Shown here piece after piece: positions 46,045 through 54,496 of a stretch of 64,000 nt of DNA (positions are counted from its first letter, which is position 1; every line of letters begins with the position of its first letter). The position numbers and the translations under genes are program-made. Source of the DNA: Mesorhizobium sp. L-8-3. GTDB lineage: Bacteria > Pseudomonadota > Alphaproteobacteria > Rhizobiales > Rhizobiaceae. The DNA lies in NCBI RefSeq assembly GCF_016756615.1, contig NZ_AP023262.1:558001-622000 (forward strand), written 5' to 3'. Below the pieces are notes generated by a model, which was not told the DNA's origin, did not search any database, and saw nothing but the letters and a program-made list of their open reading frames with translations.

Positions 46045-46572
46045 ATGCCTCACAATCTTCAAACGAAACCGGCGCCCGCCGAGGCCGGACCTCAGCGTCT
46101 TGATCTCTCGCGATTTGCATCAGCGAACAGGAAGCGGCTGAGCGCGCCGGGTTTGCGGACTTTTCTTGCGATCGCCGATCTCTGGAGCCTGAACGAGGAG
46201 GAGCGGCGACTGGTTCTCGGCTATCCTTCTCGTTCGACCTATCACAACTGGGCAAAACTGGCACGGGAGCATCGGGAATTCACATTGGATGTCGACACGC
46301 TCACGCGCATTTCTGCAGTGCTGGGTATCCACCAGGCATTGGGGATCCTTTATGGGACCGAGCCGGAGGGGGTGGCCTGGCTGCGCGGACCGAACTCCGC
46401 CACGGTCTTTGGCGGAAATCCGCCGCTTGCGCTGGTGACCAGCGGCTCCTTGGATGCTCTGCTGACCGTTCGGCGCTTTGTCGACGCCGCACGCGGCGGA
46501 ATCTATATGGCGCCGAATGCTGTGGATGAGGCTTTTGTCCCCTATGACGATGCGGACGTTGTGTTTCGGTGA
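46045..46572 (+). CDS. Xre/MbcA/ParS-type antitoxin (DUF2384)
   Basis: 175 residues from ATG 46045. The N-terminal half contains an HTH-like region (GLRTFLAIADLWSLNEEERR, LVLGYPSRSTYHNWAKLARE) and the C-terminal half is the DUF2384 toxin-binding domain (RISAVLGIHQALGILYGTEP, PNSATVFGGNPPLALVTSG). This is the antitoxin partner of RES toxins. Its stop overlaps the toxin start (ATGA-type, 4 bp). It should repress its own promoter through the palindrome at 46002. Confidence 0.85.
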   Translation: MPHNLQTKPAPAEAGPQRLDLSRFASANRKRLSAPGLRTFLAIADLWSLNEEERRLVLGYPSRSTYHNWAKLAREHREFTLDVDTLTRISAVLGIHQALGILYGTEPEGVAWLRGPNSATVFGGNPPLALVTSGSLDALLTVRRFVDAARGGIYMAPNAVDEAFVPYDDADVVFR

Positions 46573-47240
46573 CGGAGATCGTTGCCCCAGCGCCGCAACC
46601 AACCTACCGCCTGGTTCCGTCTCGATTTCCTCCGATAGGGCTGTTCGACACCGTCGCGACGGCCGCTGATCTGGCGGCGATCATGGAACTGGTGGGCTGG
46701 ACGAATGATCGGCTCGTTGCGGACAGGATTGATCGACTTCCGCGTCATGAATGGGTCTACGGTCGACCCAATGCGAGCGTTGTCATGGCAGCGTTCCTTC
46801 ACGTTGCTCCAACTGGCATGCGCTTCAATTCCTCGGATCTCGGCGCGTGGTATGCAGCAGCCGAACTGAAGACGGCGGCGGTCGAGGTTGCCCATCACCT
46901 ACGCCGTGAGGCTGTGGCTCGGAGCCTGTCTCAAATCAGGCGAACCTACCGGACGTACACTGCTCGGCTGGACGGCGCGTATGTTGACACTCGTGACTTG
47001 CACGCGACGAGAGCGGAGCTCTGTTCGCCGACAAGCTATGTCGCGTGCCAGCAGTTTGGGGAAGAGATCCGCGCGGCGGGTGGCGATGGGATTCTTTATA
47101 GCAGCGCGAGATTTCGCGGGGGTACAAACGTCGTGGCATACCGGCCCACGAAGGTAGAGAACGTCGTCCAGACCGATCATTTTGAAATCTCGGTTCATGC
47201 CCAACGGAAGACGATCGACGTGAAAAAACTGGCCTCATGA
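46569..47240 (+). CDS. RES-domain toxin (NAD+-degrading)
   Basis: 223 residues. RES family landmarks: YRLVPSRFPPIGLFDTVATA at the N-terminus with the Arg, FLHVAPTGMRFNSSDLGAWY giving the R...S/D...WY pattern, AVEVAHHLRR (Glu) and SSARFRGGTNVVAYRP near the C-terminus. RES toxins phosphorolyse or hydrolyse NAD+ and stop growth; the upstream Xre protein neutralises them. The key Arg, Tyr and Glu appear to be present, so the module could be active. Confidence 0.87.
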   Translation: MTEIVAPAPQPTYRLVPSRFPPIGLFDTVATAADLAAIMELVGWTNDRLVADRIDRLPRHEWVYGRPNASVVMAAFLHVAPTGMRFNSSDLGAWYAAAELKTAAVEVAHHLRREAVARSLSQIRRTYRTYTARLDGAYVDTRDLHATRAELCSPTSYVACQQFGEEIRAAGGDGILYSSARFRGGTNVVAYRPTKVENVVQTDHFEISVHAQRKTIDVKKLAS

Positions 47241-47546
47241 CAAGGCGGGGCGTCAGCACAATTTTGGTTCAGTGGCTTTCGTCATCAAGGGACCTGAAGA
47301 AGCTCGACGAGATCTACGGCGAGATGCGCCTATGGCCAGGTGACCGCTGAAGCCGTCCCGAACGGCCTGGGCAAGCGGACACCCCGCTACGAGACCGAAT
47401 CACGACGGACGACTGACGATTTCACAAGGTGAGGGTGAAACTGGCGGGTTTTCGCCAACGGCAACGCTCTCGTCGACCGCTCCGGGATCGAGACCGCTTA
47501 TCCCTTTCGGATGTCTGGTGTCTTGAGCTGGCGCAGCAGCCGTGAC
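47241..47546. other. Gene-free stretch after the RES toxin
   Basis: About 300 bp. A short frame reading DLKKLDEIYGEMRLWPGDR lies near 47290-47350 without a start and is not recognised. Probably decayed accessory DNA. Confidence 0.35.
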
Positions 47547-47684
47547 ACTGGCGAGGAGCTCGCTCAGAAGGGCGCGCCGCTGTTCACAAGGGCGCCGGCA
47601 CAGATCCTTGCCGTCGAGCGACAGGAGATCGAAGGCACAGAAGACCAGGCGATCACCACCTGCGGCGATGTGGCGTCGCAACAC
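47547..47684 (-). pseudogene. Fragment of an ATP-dependent DNA ligase (LigD-type)
   Basis: A 46-codon segment, RHIAAGGDRL then VFCAFDLLSLDGKDLCRRPC and EQRRALLSELLASV, matches the nucleotidyltransferase motif (vFDLLxLdGxDLR...R..LL..LL) of ATP-dependent ligases of the LigD/LigC kind. Both ends are missing; downstream the frame turns into unrelated residues. It is a relic in the gap between the RES toxin and the IS30 element. Confidence 0.6.
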
Positions 47685-47715
47685 ATGGAATACTATTGGC
47701 GGGTGCGTTCTATCT

Positions 47716-48822
47716 TGAAGTGTGACTTTGCAGCGATATCAGTGGCTTATCGCATGCAAGGAATCACTCGTGAAGCGCACCTACTCCCAGCTCGATTTGG
47801 ACGAACGCCGCAAGATCGAACGGTGGCGACAGGCCGGCGTCGTCGTTGAGGTCATTGCCGAGAAGCTCGGCCGCCATCGCTCAACGATTTTCCGTGAGAT
47901 AGTGCGGAACAAGTTCGAGGACGCCGAGTTGCCGCAGCTGAGCGGCTATTTCTGCGTGGCGGCGAATGGCAAAGCAAAGGAGCGCCGCAGCAGCCATCGC
48001 AAATTGGCTCGGCATCCCGAGCTCCGTGCGTGGATCATCGAGCGGATCAAGCACGGCTGGTCGCCCGAGAAGATCGCCGGTCGATTGGCTTATGAAAGAA
48101 GCAGCGTCCGCGTCTGCCACGAGACGATCTACCGCTTTGCCTATTCGAGCGATGGCCAGGAGCTCAAAAAACTGTGGCGCTATCTGCCGGAGAGCCGCGC
48201 CAGACGCCAGCCGAGACATGCCAGGCGCCGCCCTGGCCGCCGGTTCAGGTTCGCTTCAGCCCGGAACTGAGCATTTTGCGCCGTCCGGACATCGTTCGGG
48301 ATAGAAAGCAGTTCGGCCAGTGGGAATGCGATCTGATCCAATTCCGCACGAAGTTCGGCAAGGCGAACATCACCTCGCTGGTCGAACGCGTCGGCCGCTT
48401 CAGCGTCTTCCTGCGCAACAACGGCCGCCCGTCGCGATCGATCATGGAAGGGCTGATCGATGCGCTGGGTCCCCTTCGACATGCGGCGCGCCGCTCGCTC
48501 ACCTTCGACCGTGGCACAGAGTTCACGGACTGGCCGTATCTGCAAGCCGGCCTCGGCGTCGAGACCTGGTTCTGCGACCCCCAGTCACCATGGCAGAAAG
48601 GCACGGTGGAGAACACCAACCGACGGGCGCGCAGATGGCTCTCGATAGACACCGGCCCGTTCTCGATCGACGATCGCGACCTGCATCAAGTTTGCGCTCA
48701 CCTCTACTCAACACCGCGCAAGTGTCTGGGCTTCAGAACGCCTGCGGAAGTGTTTCGACAGAAGCTTGTGGCCGCCCGGCGGTGAAACGGCTATCCTGCT
48801 TCGGCTGTAAAGTCGCACTTCA
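47716..48822 (+). mobile_element. IS30-family insertion sequence
   Basis: About 1,107 bp bounded by imperfect inverted repeats. The left end starts TGAAGTGTGACTTTGCAGC (from 47716) and the right end, read inward on the minus strand, starts TGAAGTGCGACTTTACAGC (from 48822). Two mismatches in 19 bp. Size, ends and transposase fit IS30. No clear target duplication was seen next to the ends. The right end stops 8 bp from the stop codon of the alpha/beta hydrolase gene. Confidence 0.82.
47770..48785 (+). pseudogene. IS30-family transposase, interrupted by an 11-bp insertion
   Basis: The first frame carries the N-terminal HTH (RTYSQLDLDERRKIERWRQA, LGRHRSTIFREIVRN) and reads to ESRARRQPRHARRRPGRRF near 48245. 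The catalytic part continues in another frame: SPELSILRRPD, WECDLIQFRTKFGKAN, TFDRGTEFTDW and WQKGTVENTNRRARRWL (the DDE residues of IS30). The break coincides with an 11-bp unit between two TTCAG copies (48244-48248 and 48255-48259); removing it gives GRRFSPELSI, the family reading. The transposase is therefore probably inactive in this copy. Confidence 0.8.
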
Positions 48823-48830
48823 GCGAGAAC

Positions 48831-49778
48831 TCACAATGCCAGCTGCGCCGCCGCGGCATATCGGTCGGCGAGCCAAGTGCACATCCGCTCGATCCTCTGG
48901 CGCGAAGCGTCGCAATAGTCCATCGCACGCAGGTAGCCGTGGATGAGCCCCTCGCCGTCGTCCACCTCGACGGGAACGCCGGCGGCCCGCAGCTTGTCGG
49001 CATAGGCGTAGCCGTCGTCACGCAGCGGATCGTATTGGGCGACCGCGACGAAGGCCGGCGGCAGGCCCCGATGGCTCTCCGCATGGAGCGGAGCCGCGAG
49101 CGGATTCTTCCGGTCCGCCTCGTTCGGGCAATACATCGCGTTGACCCCCGGCATGCCCTTCGTCTGGAGCAGCGGGGCGTCGGCATTTTCCTGGTAGGAT
49201 GGCAGCGACATCTCGAAATGGACGCACGGGTAGACAAGCAGTTGCGCCAGCGGCTCGTGCGACGTGCCGCGCAGCGCAATGCAGGCGGATGCCGCGAGGT
49301 TGGCGCCCGCGCTGTCCCCACCGATCGCGATCCGTACCGGATCGATGCCGAGTTCGGCCGCATGATCCCGGACCCAGGCAAACGCGTCGCGGCACTCGTT
49401 GGCCGCCCGGGGGAACGGATACTCCGGCGCCAGCGCGTAGTCGACGCTGATCACCGTCTGGCAGTTGGCGGCCGCGATGCGCATGGTGATGTCGGCATGC
49501 GTCATCGGGCTGCCCTGCATCCAGGCGCCCCCATGCATGTAGACCAGGCACGGCTGCTGCCCGCTGCAGTCGAAGCGATCGACCCGCACCGGCACGAGAC
49601 GACCGCCGCTCGGCACGAATCTAGCCGAGGTGCGCACCCCTTCGGGGCGTGGCAGAGCCATGTCGTTGGCGATGTACTCGAACAGGATGCGTCGCTCGCG
49701 CGGGGTGGCGCCAGCCGGAAGAACGGTCCAGCTCCCGTTCCAGGTCTCGAGAAACGCTTCAAGTTGCGGATCCAACAT
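48831..49778 (-). CDS. Alpha/beta hydrolase (hormone-sensitive lipase family esterase)
   Basis: 315 residues. The oxyanion motif CLVYMHGGAWMQG and nucleophile GGDSAGANLAA identify the HSL/bacterial lipase-esterase family; the acid and His are probably in YDPLRDDGYAYAD and GLIHGYLR. It is downstream of the TRAP permease gene on the same strand (gap about 20 bp), so it is likely the last gene of the aroE-TRAP operon and may cleave an ester of the transported acid. Its terminator region was displaced by the IS30 insertion 8 bp after the stop. Confidence 0.88.
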   Translation of the reverse strand: MLDPQLEAFLETWNGSWTVLPAGATPRERRILFEYIANDMALPRPEGVRTSARFVPSGGRLVPVRVDRFDCSGQQPCLVYMHGGAWMQGSPMTHADITMRIAAANCQTVISVDYALAPEYPFPRAANECRDAFAWVRDHAAELGIDPVRIAIGGDSAGANLAASACIALRGTSHEPLAQLLVYPCVHFEMSLPSYQENADAPLLQTKGMPGVNAMYCPNEADRKNPLAAPLHAESHRGLPPAFVAVAQYDPLRDDGYAYADKLRAAGVPVEVDDGEGLIHGYLRAMDYCDASRQRIERMCTWLADRYAAAAQLAL

Positions 49779-49798
49779 GCCTTGTCCCTTGTATGGCT

Positions 49799-51094
49799 TT
49801 AGCCCTGATACCCGAACAGCCGGGGCAGGAAGAGTACGAAATTCGGAAAGAAGGTGATGAGCGCGAGCGACGCGAACAGTGCCACCAGGAACGGCACCAG
49901 GTCGCGCACGATGCGCGCCATCGGCTGTCCCGTAATGTTGGCGACGATGAACAGCAGAAGGCCGTAGGGCGGGGTCACCAGGCCGATCATCGCGTTGACG
50001 ACCACCACGACCCCGAAGTGAAGCAGGTCGACGCCGAGGGCCTGGGCGGTCGGAATGAAGATCGGAACCACGATGAGCAGGATCGCGCCGCCCTCAAGGA
50101 TGCAGCCGAGCGCGAGGATCAGCAGGTTCATAGCGATCAGGAAGCCCCATTTGGAAAGCTCGAACTGGGCCATGAAGTCGGCGAGAGAGTTGGGCACGTT
50201 CTCGCGCGCGATGACATAGTTGAGGGTCAGGGCCCCGGCGATCAGGATGCCGACGGACGCCGTGGAGCGCGAGCTGTTGAGCAGGGTCGTGTAAAACTGC
50301 CTGAACGAAACCGAGCGGTACACCAGGAAGGAGATGACGAGCGCGTAGAACGCGGCGACTGCTGCCGCCTCTGTCGGCGTGACGACGCCGCTGTAGATGC
50401 CGCCGAGCAGGATCACCGGCAGCATCAGCGCCGGAAACGCCTGACCGGTAATGCGCGGGATCTCCGCGAGCGGAACCTTCTCGTCGACCTGGAAGTTGCG
50501 TCGCCTCGCGACGATCACGTTGGTCAGCGCCATCAGGGCCGCCATCAGTAGGCCAGGCGCCATTCCTGCCGCGAACAGGTAGCCGACCGACTGGTCCGAG
50601 ACCAGCGCGTAGAGCACCATCGGGATCGATGGCGGGATGATCGGGCCGACGGTCGCGGTGGCGGCCGTGATCGCTGCGGCGTAGCTCGCGGTGTATTTGC
50701 CGCCCTTGGTCATCATGTTGATAATGATGCGGCCCATGCCGACCGCGTCGGCGACGGCCGATCCGGACATGCCGGAAAAGATCACCGACGACACGACGTT
50801 GACGTGGCCAAGGCCGCCCCGGAACCGACCCACCAAAGCCTCGCAGAAGCGCAGCAGCCGGTCGGCCAGGCTGCCGACGTTCATGATGTCGGCGGCGAGG
50901 ATGAACAGCGGGATCGCCAGTAGCGTATAGCTATTGAACAGGCCCTGCAGCAGCGTCTCGGCCGCGATCGAGGCGTCGAAGCCCTTCAAGGCAAGATAGA
51001 CGGTCGAGCCGCAGATCATCGCAATGCCGATCGACAGGCCGCAGATGGACAGCGCCGCGATGAGCAGAAGCGACATCGTGAACGGATCAATCAT
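49799..51094 (-). CDS. dctM: TRAP transporter large permease (DctM family), second system
   Basis: 431 residues from ATG 51094 (ATG 51100 also possible; a GAGG lies 9 bp before the former). Twelve-helix DctM pattern: SSVIFSGMSGSAVADAVGMG, GPIIPPSIPMVLYALVSDQS, GGIYSGVVTPTEAAAVAAFY and NAMIGLVTPPYGLLLFIV. It overlaps the dctQ gene. It differs clearly from the DctM at 43994, so the two TRAP systems are not recent duplicates. Confidence 0.93.
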   Translation of the reverse strand: MIDPFTMSLLLIAALSICGLSIGIAMICGSTVYLALKGFDASIAAETLLQGLFNSYTLLAIPLFILAADIMNVGSLADRLLRFCEALVGRFRGGLGHVNVVSSVIFSGMSGSAVADAVGMGRIIINMMTKGGKYTASYAAAITAATATVGPIIPPSIPMVLYALVSDQSVGYLFAAGMAPGLLMAALMALTNVIVARRRNFQVDEKVPLAEIPRITGQAFPALMLPVILLGGIYSGVVTPTEAAAVAAFYALVISFLVYRSVSFRQFYTTLLNSSRSTASVGILIAGALTLNYVIARENVPNSLADFMAQFELSKWGFLIAMNLLILALGCILEGGAILLIVVPIFIPTAQALGVDLLHFGVVVVVNAMIGLVTPPYGLLLFIVANITGQPMARIVRDLVPFLVALFASLALITFFPNFVLFLPRLFGYQG

Positions 51095-51608
51095 GGTCAT
51101 GCGCCTCGGCGGTCGCGCCCGAATTGTATCTTGGGTGGGTGCCGGCAATCGCCTGCCATGCGTTGATCAGGCAGCGCACCGCGACGGAAATCGCGAAGGG
51201 TAGGTAGATCGCAAACAGATGGTCGAAGCGGATGCGCAGGAACGCCGTCCGCTCGACGGCCATGAAGGTGACATAGTCCCAGACCGCCGGGAGCGACCAC
51301 AGGAAGATCGCCGCGCAGGTCAGGCCGGTGAACACGTCCATTGCCCGCTGGACAGAGGTCGGCACGGCCGAATAGACGATGTCGAAACGGATGATCTCGC
51401 AGTCGCGCGTCACGTAGGCGTAGCCAAACAGGATGCCCCACAGCCAGGTGATCGAGACGTATTCAATCGTCCAGCCGAGGGGCAGGTTGAGGAAGTAGCG
51501 GAACACGATCTGGATCAGGAACGTGACGAAGAGGCTCGCCATCATCAGGGCGAGTACCTCCTCGGCACGTCGGCCGAGCCAGGTCTTCAGGGAAGCCAGA
51601 CGCTGCAT
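51087..51608 (-). CDS. dctQ: TRAP transporter small permease (DctQ family), second system
   Basis: 173 residues, four helices (VLALMMASLFVTFLIQIVFR first) with the family WTIEYVSITWLWGILFGYAY region and RFDIVYSAVPTSVQRAM loop. Overlaps the dctM gene and follows dctP after about 50 bp. Confidence 0.9.
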   Translation of the reverse strand: MQRLASLKTWLGRRAEEVLALMMASLFVTFLIQIVFRYFLNLPLGWTIEYVSITWLWGILFGYAYVTRDCEIIRFDIVYSAVPTSVQRAMDVFTGLTCAAIFLWSLPAVWDYVTFMAVERTAFLRIRFDHLFAIYLPFAISVAVRCLINAWQAIAGTHPRYNSGATAEAHDHD

Positions 51609-51661
51609 GGATGCTCCGCCGAAGCGGCCCGCCGGTCAGGCGCCGGCGGGCCGGGTGCCGA

Positions 51662-52648
51662 CTACAGGGCGTTGATCTTGTCGAGCAGCCCTTCGGGCCA
51701 CTCGGCGGAGTACTTCGAGGCCTTGTAGACCTCGAGCACGTGGTTGCGGAACGCTTCCTTGTCCGGCTCGTAGACGTCCAGACCCTCGGCCTTGAAGAAG
51801 TCGACCAGTTCGGCTTCCTGGTCGAGCGTCACCTTGTCGAGGGCGTTCTGGAAGTTGGTGGCGCACTCCTGCACCTTCGCCTGCTGGTCGGCGTTCATGC
51901 TCTCCCACTTGGACAGCGCGATCGCGAACTGGTTGTTAGCGATCAGATGCCCGGTAAGCACGATCTGGTCGGTCACTTCGTAGAACTTCATCGCCTTGTC
52001 GGCGGGAAGCGGATTGTCCTGGCCGTCGATCGCGCCGGTCTGGAGAGCGGTATAGACCTCGGTGAAGGCCAGCGGCGTCGGATTGGCGCCCAGCGCCTCG
52101 CCGACGAACTGCCAGCCCTCGCCGCCCGGCATGCGCAGCTTGACGCCGGCGAGGTCGGCCGGAACCATGGTCTTCTTGTTGCCGCGAATGTTGACGTGGC
52201 GCGTGCCGATATAGGGGTTGGCCAGGATCTTGACCTTCGCCTTCTCCTCGATCTCTGCGTAGAGCTTGGCGATGGCGTCGCCGTCCATGACCGCGCGCAT
52301 GTGGTCATAGCTGCGGAACAGGTAGGCGGTGCCGAGAATGGTCGTGTGCGGCACCTGATTGTAGAAGTCGAATACGGCGAGCGAGGCCATGTCGAGATTG
52401 CCGCGCTGCATGGCGGTCAGCTCGGTACCCTGCTTGAACAGGGTAGCGCCGTGGTAGGACTTGAAGTCGAACCCGTCGCCGAGGCAGGCGCCGAAAGCCT
52501 CGCGCAACGTGGCCGTGCGGATGTCGGTCTCCGGCACCGTGTCGGAATAGATCAGCTCGATCTTGTCCTGGGCAAAGGCAGCGGATGCCGCCACCGTCAA
52601 TGCGATGGCAGCGATGCCGGTCGCCAGTCTGTTCATCGTCCTGCGCAT
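51662..52648 (-). CDS. dctP: TRAP transporter solute-binding protein (DctP family), second system
   Basis: 328 residues from ATG 52648 with AGGGAGG 6 bp upstream. Signal peptide NRLATGIAAIALTVAASAAF. DctP features: KSYHGATLFKQGTELTAMQR, GNLDMASLAVFDFYNQVPHT and VPADLAGVKLRMPGGEGWQF with the carboxylate-binding Arg. The upstream aroE-like gene suggests a cyclic polyhydroxy acid such as quinate or shikimate as ligand; inferred. Confidence 0.92.
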   Translation of the reverse strand: MRRTMNRLATGIAAIALTVAASAAFAQDKIELIYSDTVPETDIRTATLREAFGACLGDGFDFKSYHGATLFKQGTELTAMQRGNLDMASLAVFDFYNQVPHTTILGTAYLFRSYDHMRAVMDGDAIAKLYAEIEEKAKVKILANPYIGTRHVNIRGNKKTMVPADLAGVKLRMPGGEGWQFVGEALGANPTPLAFTEVYTALQTGAIDGQDNPLPADKAMKFYEVTDQIVLTGHLIANNQFAIALSKWESMNADQQAKVQECATNFQNALDKVTLDQEAELVDFFKAEGLDVYEPDKEAFRNHVLEVYKASKYSAEWPEGLLDKINAL

Positions 52649-52735
52649 GGAAGCCTCCCTTGGTTGCGCTTCAGCTTGGCCGCAGCCAGACTTTCTTTTC
52701 CGCGTCGGTCGCCGCATCGGCGGTCGCGCCGACAT

Positions 52736-53644
52736 TCATGCAGCTGCGGTTTCTGCAAAGGCAGCGAACGCGGCCTTCATCCGATCGACGTTCGGCACGA
52801 GGCCGGTGAAATGCTCGAAGGCGCGCGCGGCCTGGTAGACCGCCATGCCCTCGCCTGACAGCGTCGCGCAGCCGAGCCGCCGTGCGGCGCGCAGAAGCTC
52901 GGTTTCGAGCGGAAAATAGACGATGTCGGCGACCCACTGGCACGGCCGCAGCAGATCGACCGGAATCGGCGTCCCCGGCATCTTCGCCATGCCGACGGGC
53001 GTGGCGTTGACGATGCCGTCGGCGAGGCCGCCGGCGGCGGGGAGGTCGTCGCAGCGCCTTACCCGCCTTGCGCCGAAACGCTCCCGCAACCGCGCGGCGA
53101 GCGCCTCGGCACGGCCCGCCTCGATATCGTGGACCACAAGGCATTCGACGCCCAGATCTAGGAGCGCGTAGGCGACCGCGACACCCGCCCCGCCCGCTCC
53201 GAGAAGCAGGACATTCTCGCGGGCGGCATCCGGCATGCCGAGCCGGAAGTTCTCGCGAAATCCCCACATGTCGGTGTTGTGGCCGCGGCGCTTTCCGTTC
53301 CTGAGCACGACTGTATTGACCGACCCGAGATCGGTGGCCGCGGGCGAGAGTTCGTCGAGCAGCGGCAGCACTTCCTGCTTGTAGGGAAACGTGACGTTGA
53401 AGCCGGAAAAGCCGAAATACTCGGCGAAACGGATGATTTCGGCGAGCGACGGCGCCGGATTGTCCATGCGGTCGGCGTCGAGCAGCCGGTAGACGTAAGA
53501 GAGCCTGTTGGCCAGGCCTTCCGCTTCGTGCATGCGGGGCGTGCGGGACAACTGGATTCCGCGACCGATCAGGCCAACCAGAACGGCGCCGGGCACGGCG
53601 GACAAGCCTGTCGTGCGAACGGCTTCCGCCGCAGCTGCGCTCAC
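52736..53644 (-). CDS. aroE: Shikimate/quinate dehydrogenase family protein
   Basis: 302 residues from GTG 53644, chosen for GGGAGGATC 4 bp upstream. Substrate domain: LIGRGIQLSRTPRMHEAEG (the SxS/T site here is S-R-T), FNVTFPYKQEVLPLLDELSP with the catalytic Lys and Asp, and SVNTVVL. NAD(P) domain: LLLGAGGAGVAVAYALLDLG, then GIVNATPVGMAKMPGTPIP. The NAD(P)-specificity strand ends in D (VVHDIEA), which favours NAD and a catabolic role over NADP-linked biosynthesis. It opens the operon with TRAP transport genes, divergent from a TetR regulator. Confidence 0.88.
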   Translation of the reverse strand: MSAAAAEAVRTTGLSAVPGAVLVGLIGRGIQLSRTPRMHEAEGLANRLSYVYRLLDADRMDNPAPSLAEIIRFAEYFGFSGFNVTFPYKQEVLPLLDELSPAATDLGSVNTVVLRNGKRRGHNTDMWGFRENFRLGMPDAARENVLLLGAGGAGVAVAYALLDLGVECLVVHDIEAGRAEALAARLRERFGARRVRRCDDLPAAGGLADGIVNATPVGMAKMPGTPIPVDLLRPCQWVADIVYFPLETELLRAARRLGCATLSGEGMAVYQAARAFEHFTGLVPNVDRMKAAFAAFAETAAA

Positions 53645-53801
53645 CTTCGATCCTCCCTGCGGCGAGTCTCCTGGCTCGCGACACACCCGTCGCGGCGCCC
53701 TCGCCTTGAAATTCTTTTGAACTATCCAGTTAATTCAGTCAAGCACTATGTACCAGCCCGCTAATTGGTGTAGACCGATCTCAAACGAACGCAGGGTGCG
53801 C

Positions 53802-54464
53802 ATGCTCGATCAGCAGCCGGACAAGTCGGCGGCGCGTGGCGGCTGGAAACAGGACCCAGCCGGCGTGCAGGCCAACATCATCAGCGTGGCAACGGCCGAA
53901 TTTGCCCAGAACGGCCTTTCCGGCGCGCGGATGGATGACATCGCGGCCAAGACGCGCACGTCCAAGCGCATGATCTACTATTATTTCGGCGACAAGGACG
54001 GGCTGTACCGGCGGGTGCTCGAGGAGGCTTACCGCAAAGTGCGCGACGGCGAGCAGAAGCTCGATCTAGACCACCTGCCGCCGGTCGAGGCGCTCAGCCG
54101 GCTGGTCGAATTCACCTTCGATCATCACAGCCGCAATCCGGACTTCATCCGGTTGGTGATGATCGAGAACATCCACCACGGCGCCTACATGGCGCAGTCG
54201 CCGGTGATCCGCGAACTGAACGCGGGCGCGATCCGCAACCTTGAAGAGATCTGCCGTCGCGGGCGCGAAGCCGGGCGATTCCGTGCCGTCGAGCCGGTGG
54301 AACTGCACTGGCACATCAGCGCGCTGTCCTTCTTCAACGTATCGAACCGGGCGACCTTTTCGGGCATCTTTGGCGAAGAGCTCTTCACCAGGTCCGGTCA
54401 GGACATGCTGAAAAGGCACGTCGTCGACCTCGTGCTTCGCTATGTGCTCAAGGCAGGGCCCTAG
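53802..54464 (+). CDS. TetR/AcrR family transcriptional regulator
   Basis: 220 residues from ATG 53802 (GCAGGG upstream). HTH: ANIISVATAEFAQNGLSGAR, MDDIAAKTRTSKRMIYYYFG, DKDGLYRRVLEEAYRKV, followed by an all-helical ligand domain. It is divergent from the aroE-TRAP-esterase operon across 157 bp and is the likely repressor of that operon. The gap contains AACTATCCAGTT, a short inverted repeat that may be part of its operator. Confidence 0.9.
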   Translation: MLDQQPDKSAARGGWKQDPAGVQANIISVATAEFAQNGLSGARMDDIAAKTRTSKRMIYYYFGDKDGLYRRVLEEAYRKVRDGEQKLDLDHLPPVEALSRLVEFTFDHHSRNPDFIRLVMIENIHHGAYMAQSPVIRELNAGAIRNLEEICRRGREAGRFRAVEPVELHWHISALSFFNVSNRATFSGIFGEELFTRSGQDMLKRHVVDLVLRYVLKAGP

Positions 54465-54496
54465 CCTGCGTCGCGAACGACCGGCTGCGCGGCGCG

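Noticed and set aside
48164..48172. A6C run as a programmed -1 frameshift site in the IS30 transposase
   Set aside because: The sequence in the first frame still matches IS30 transposases for another 25 codons, so the real break is near 48245 and is explained by the 11-bp unit.
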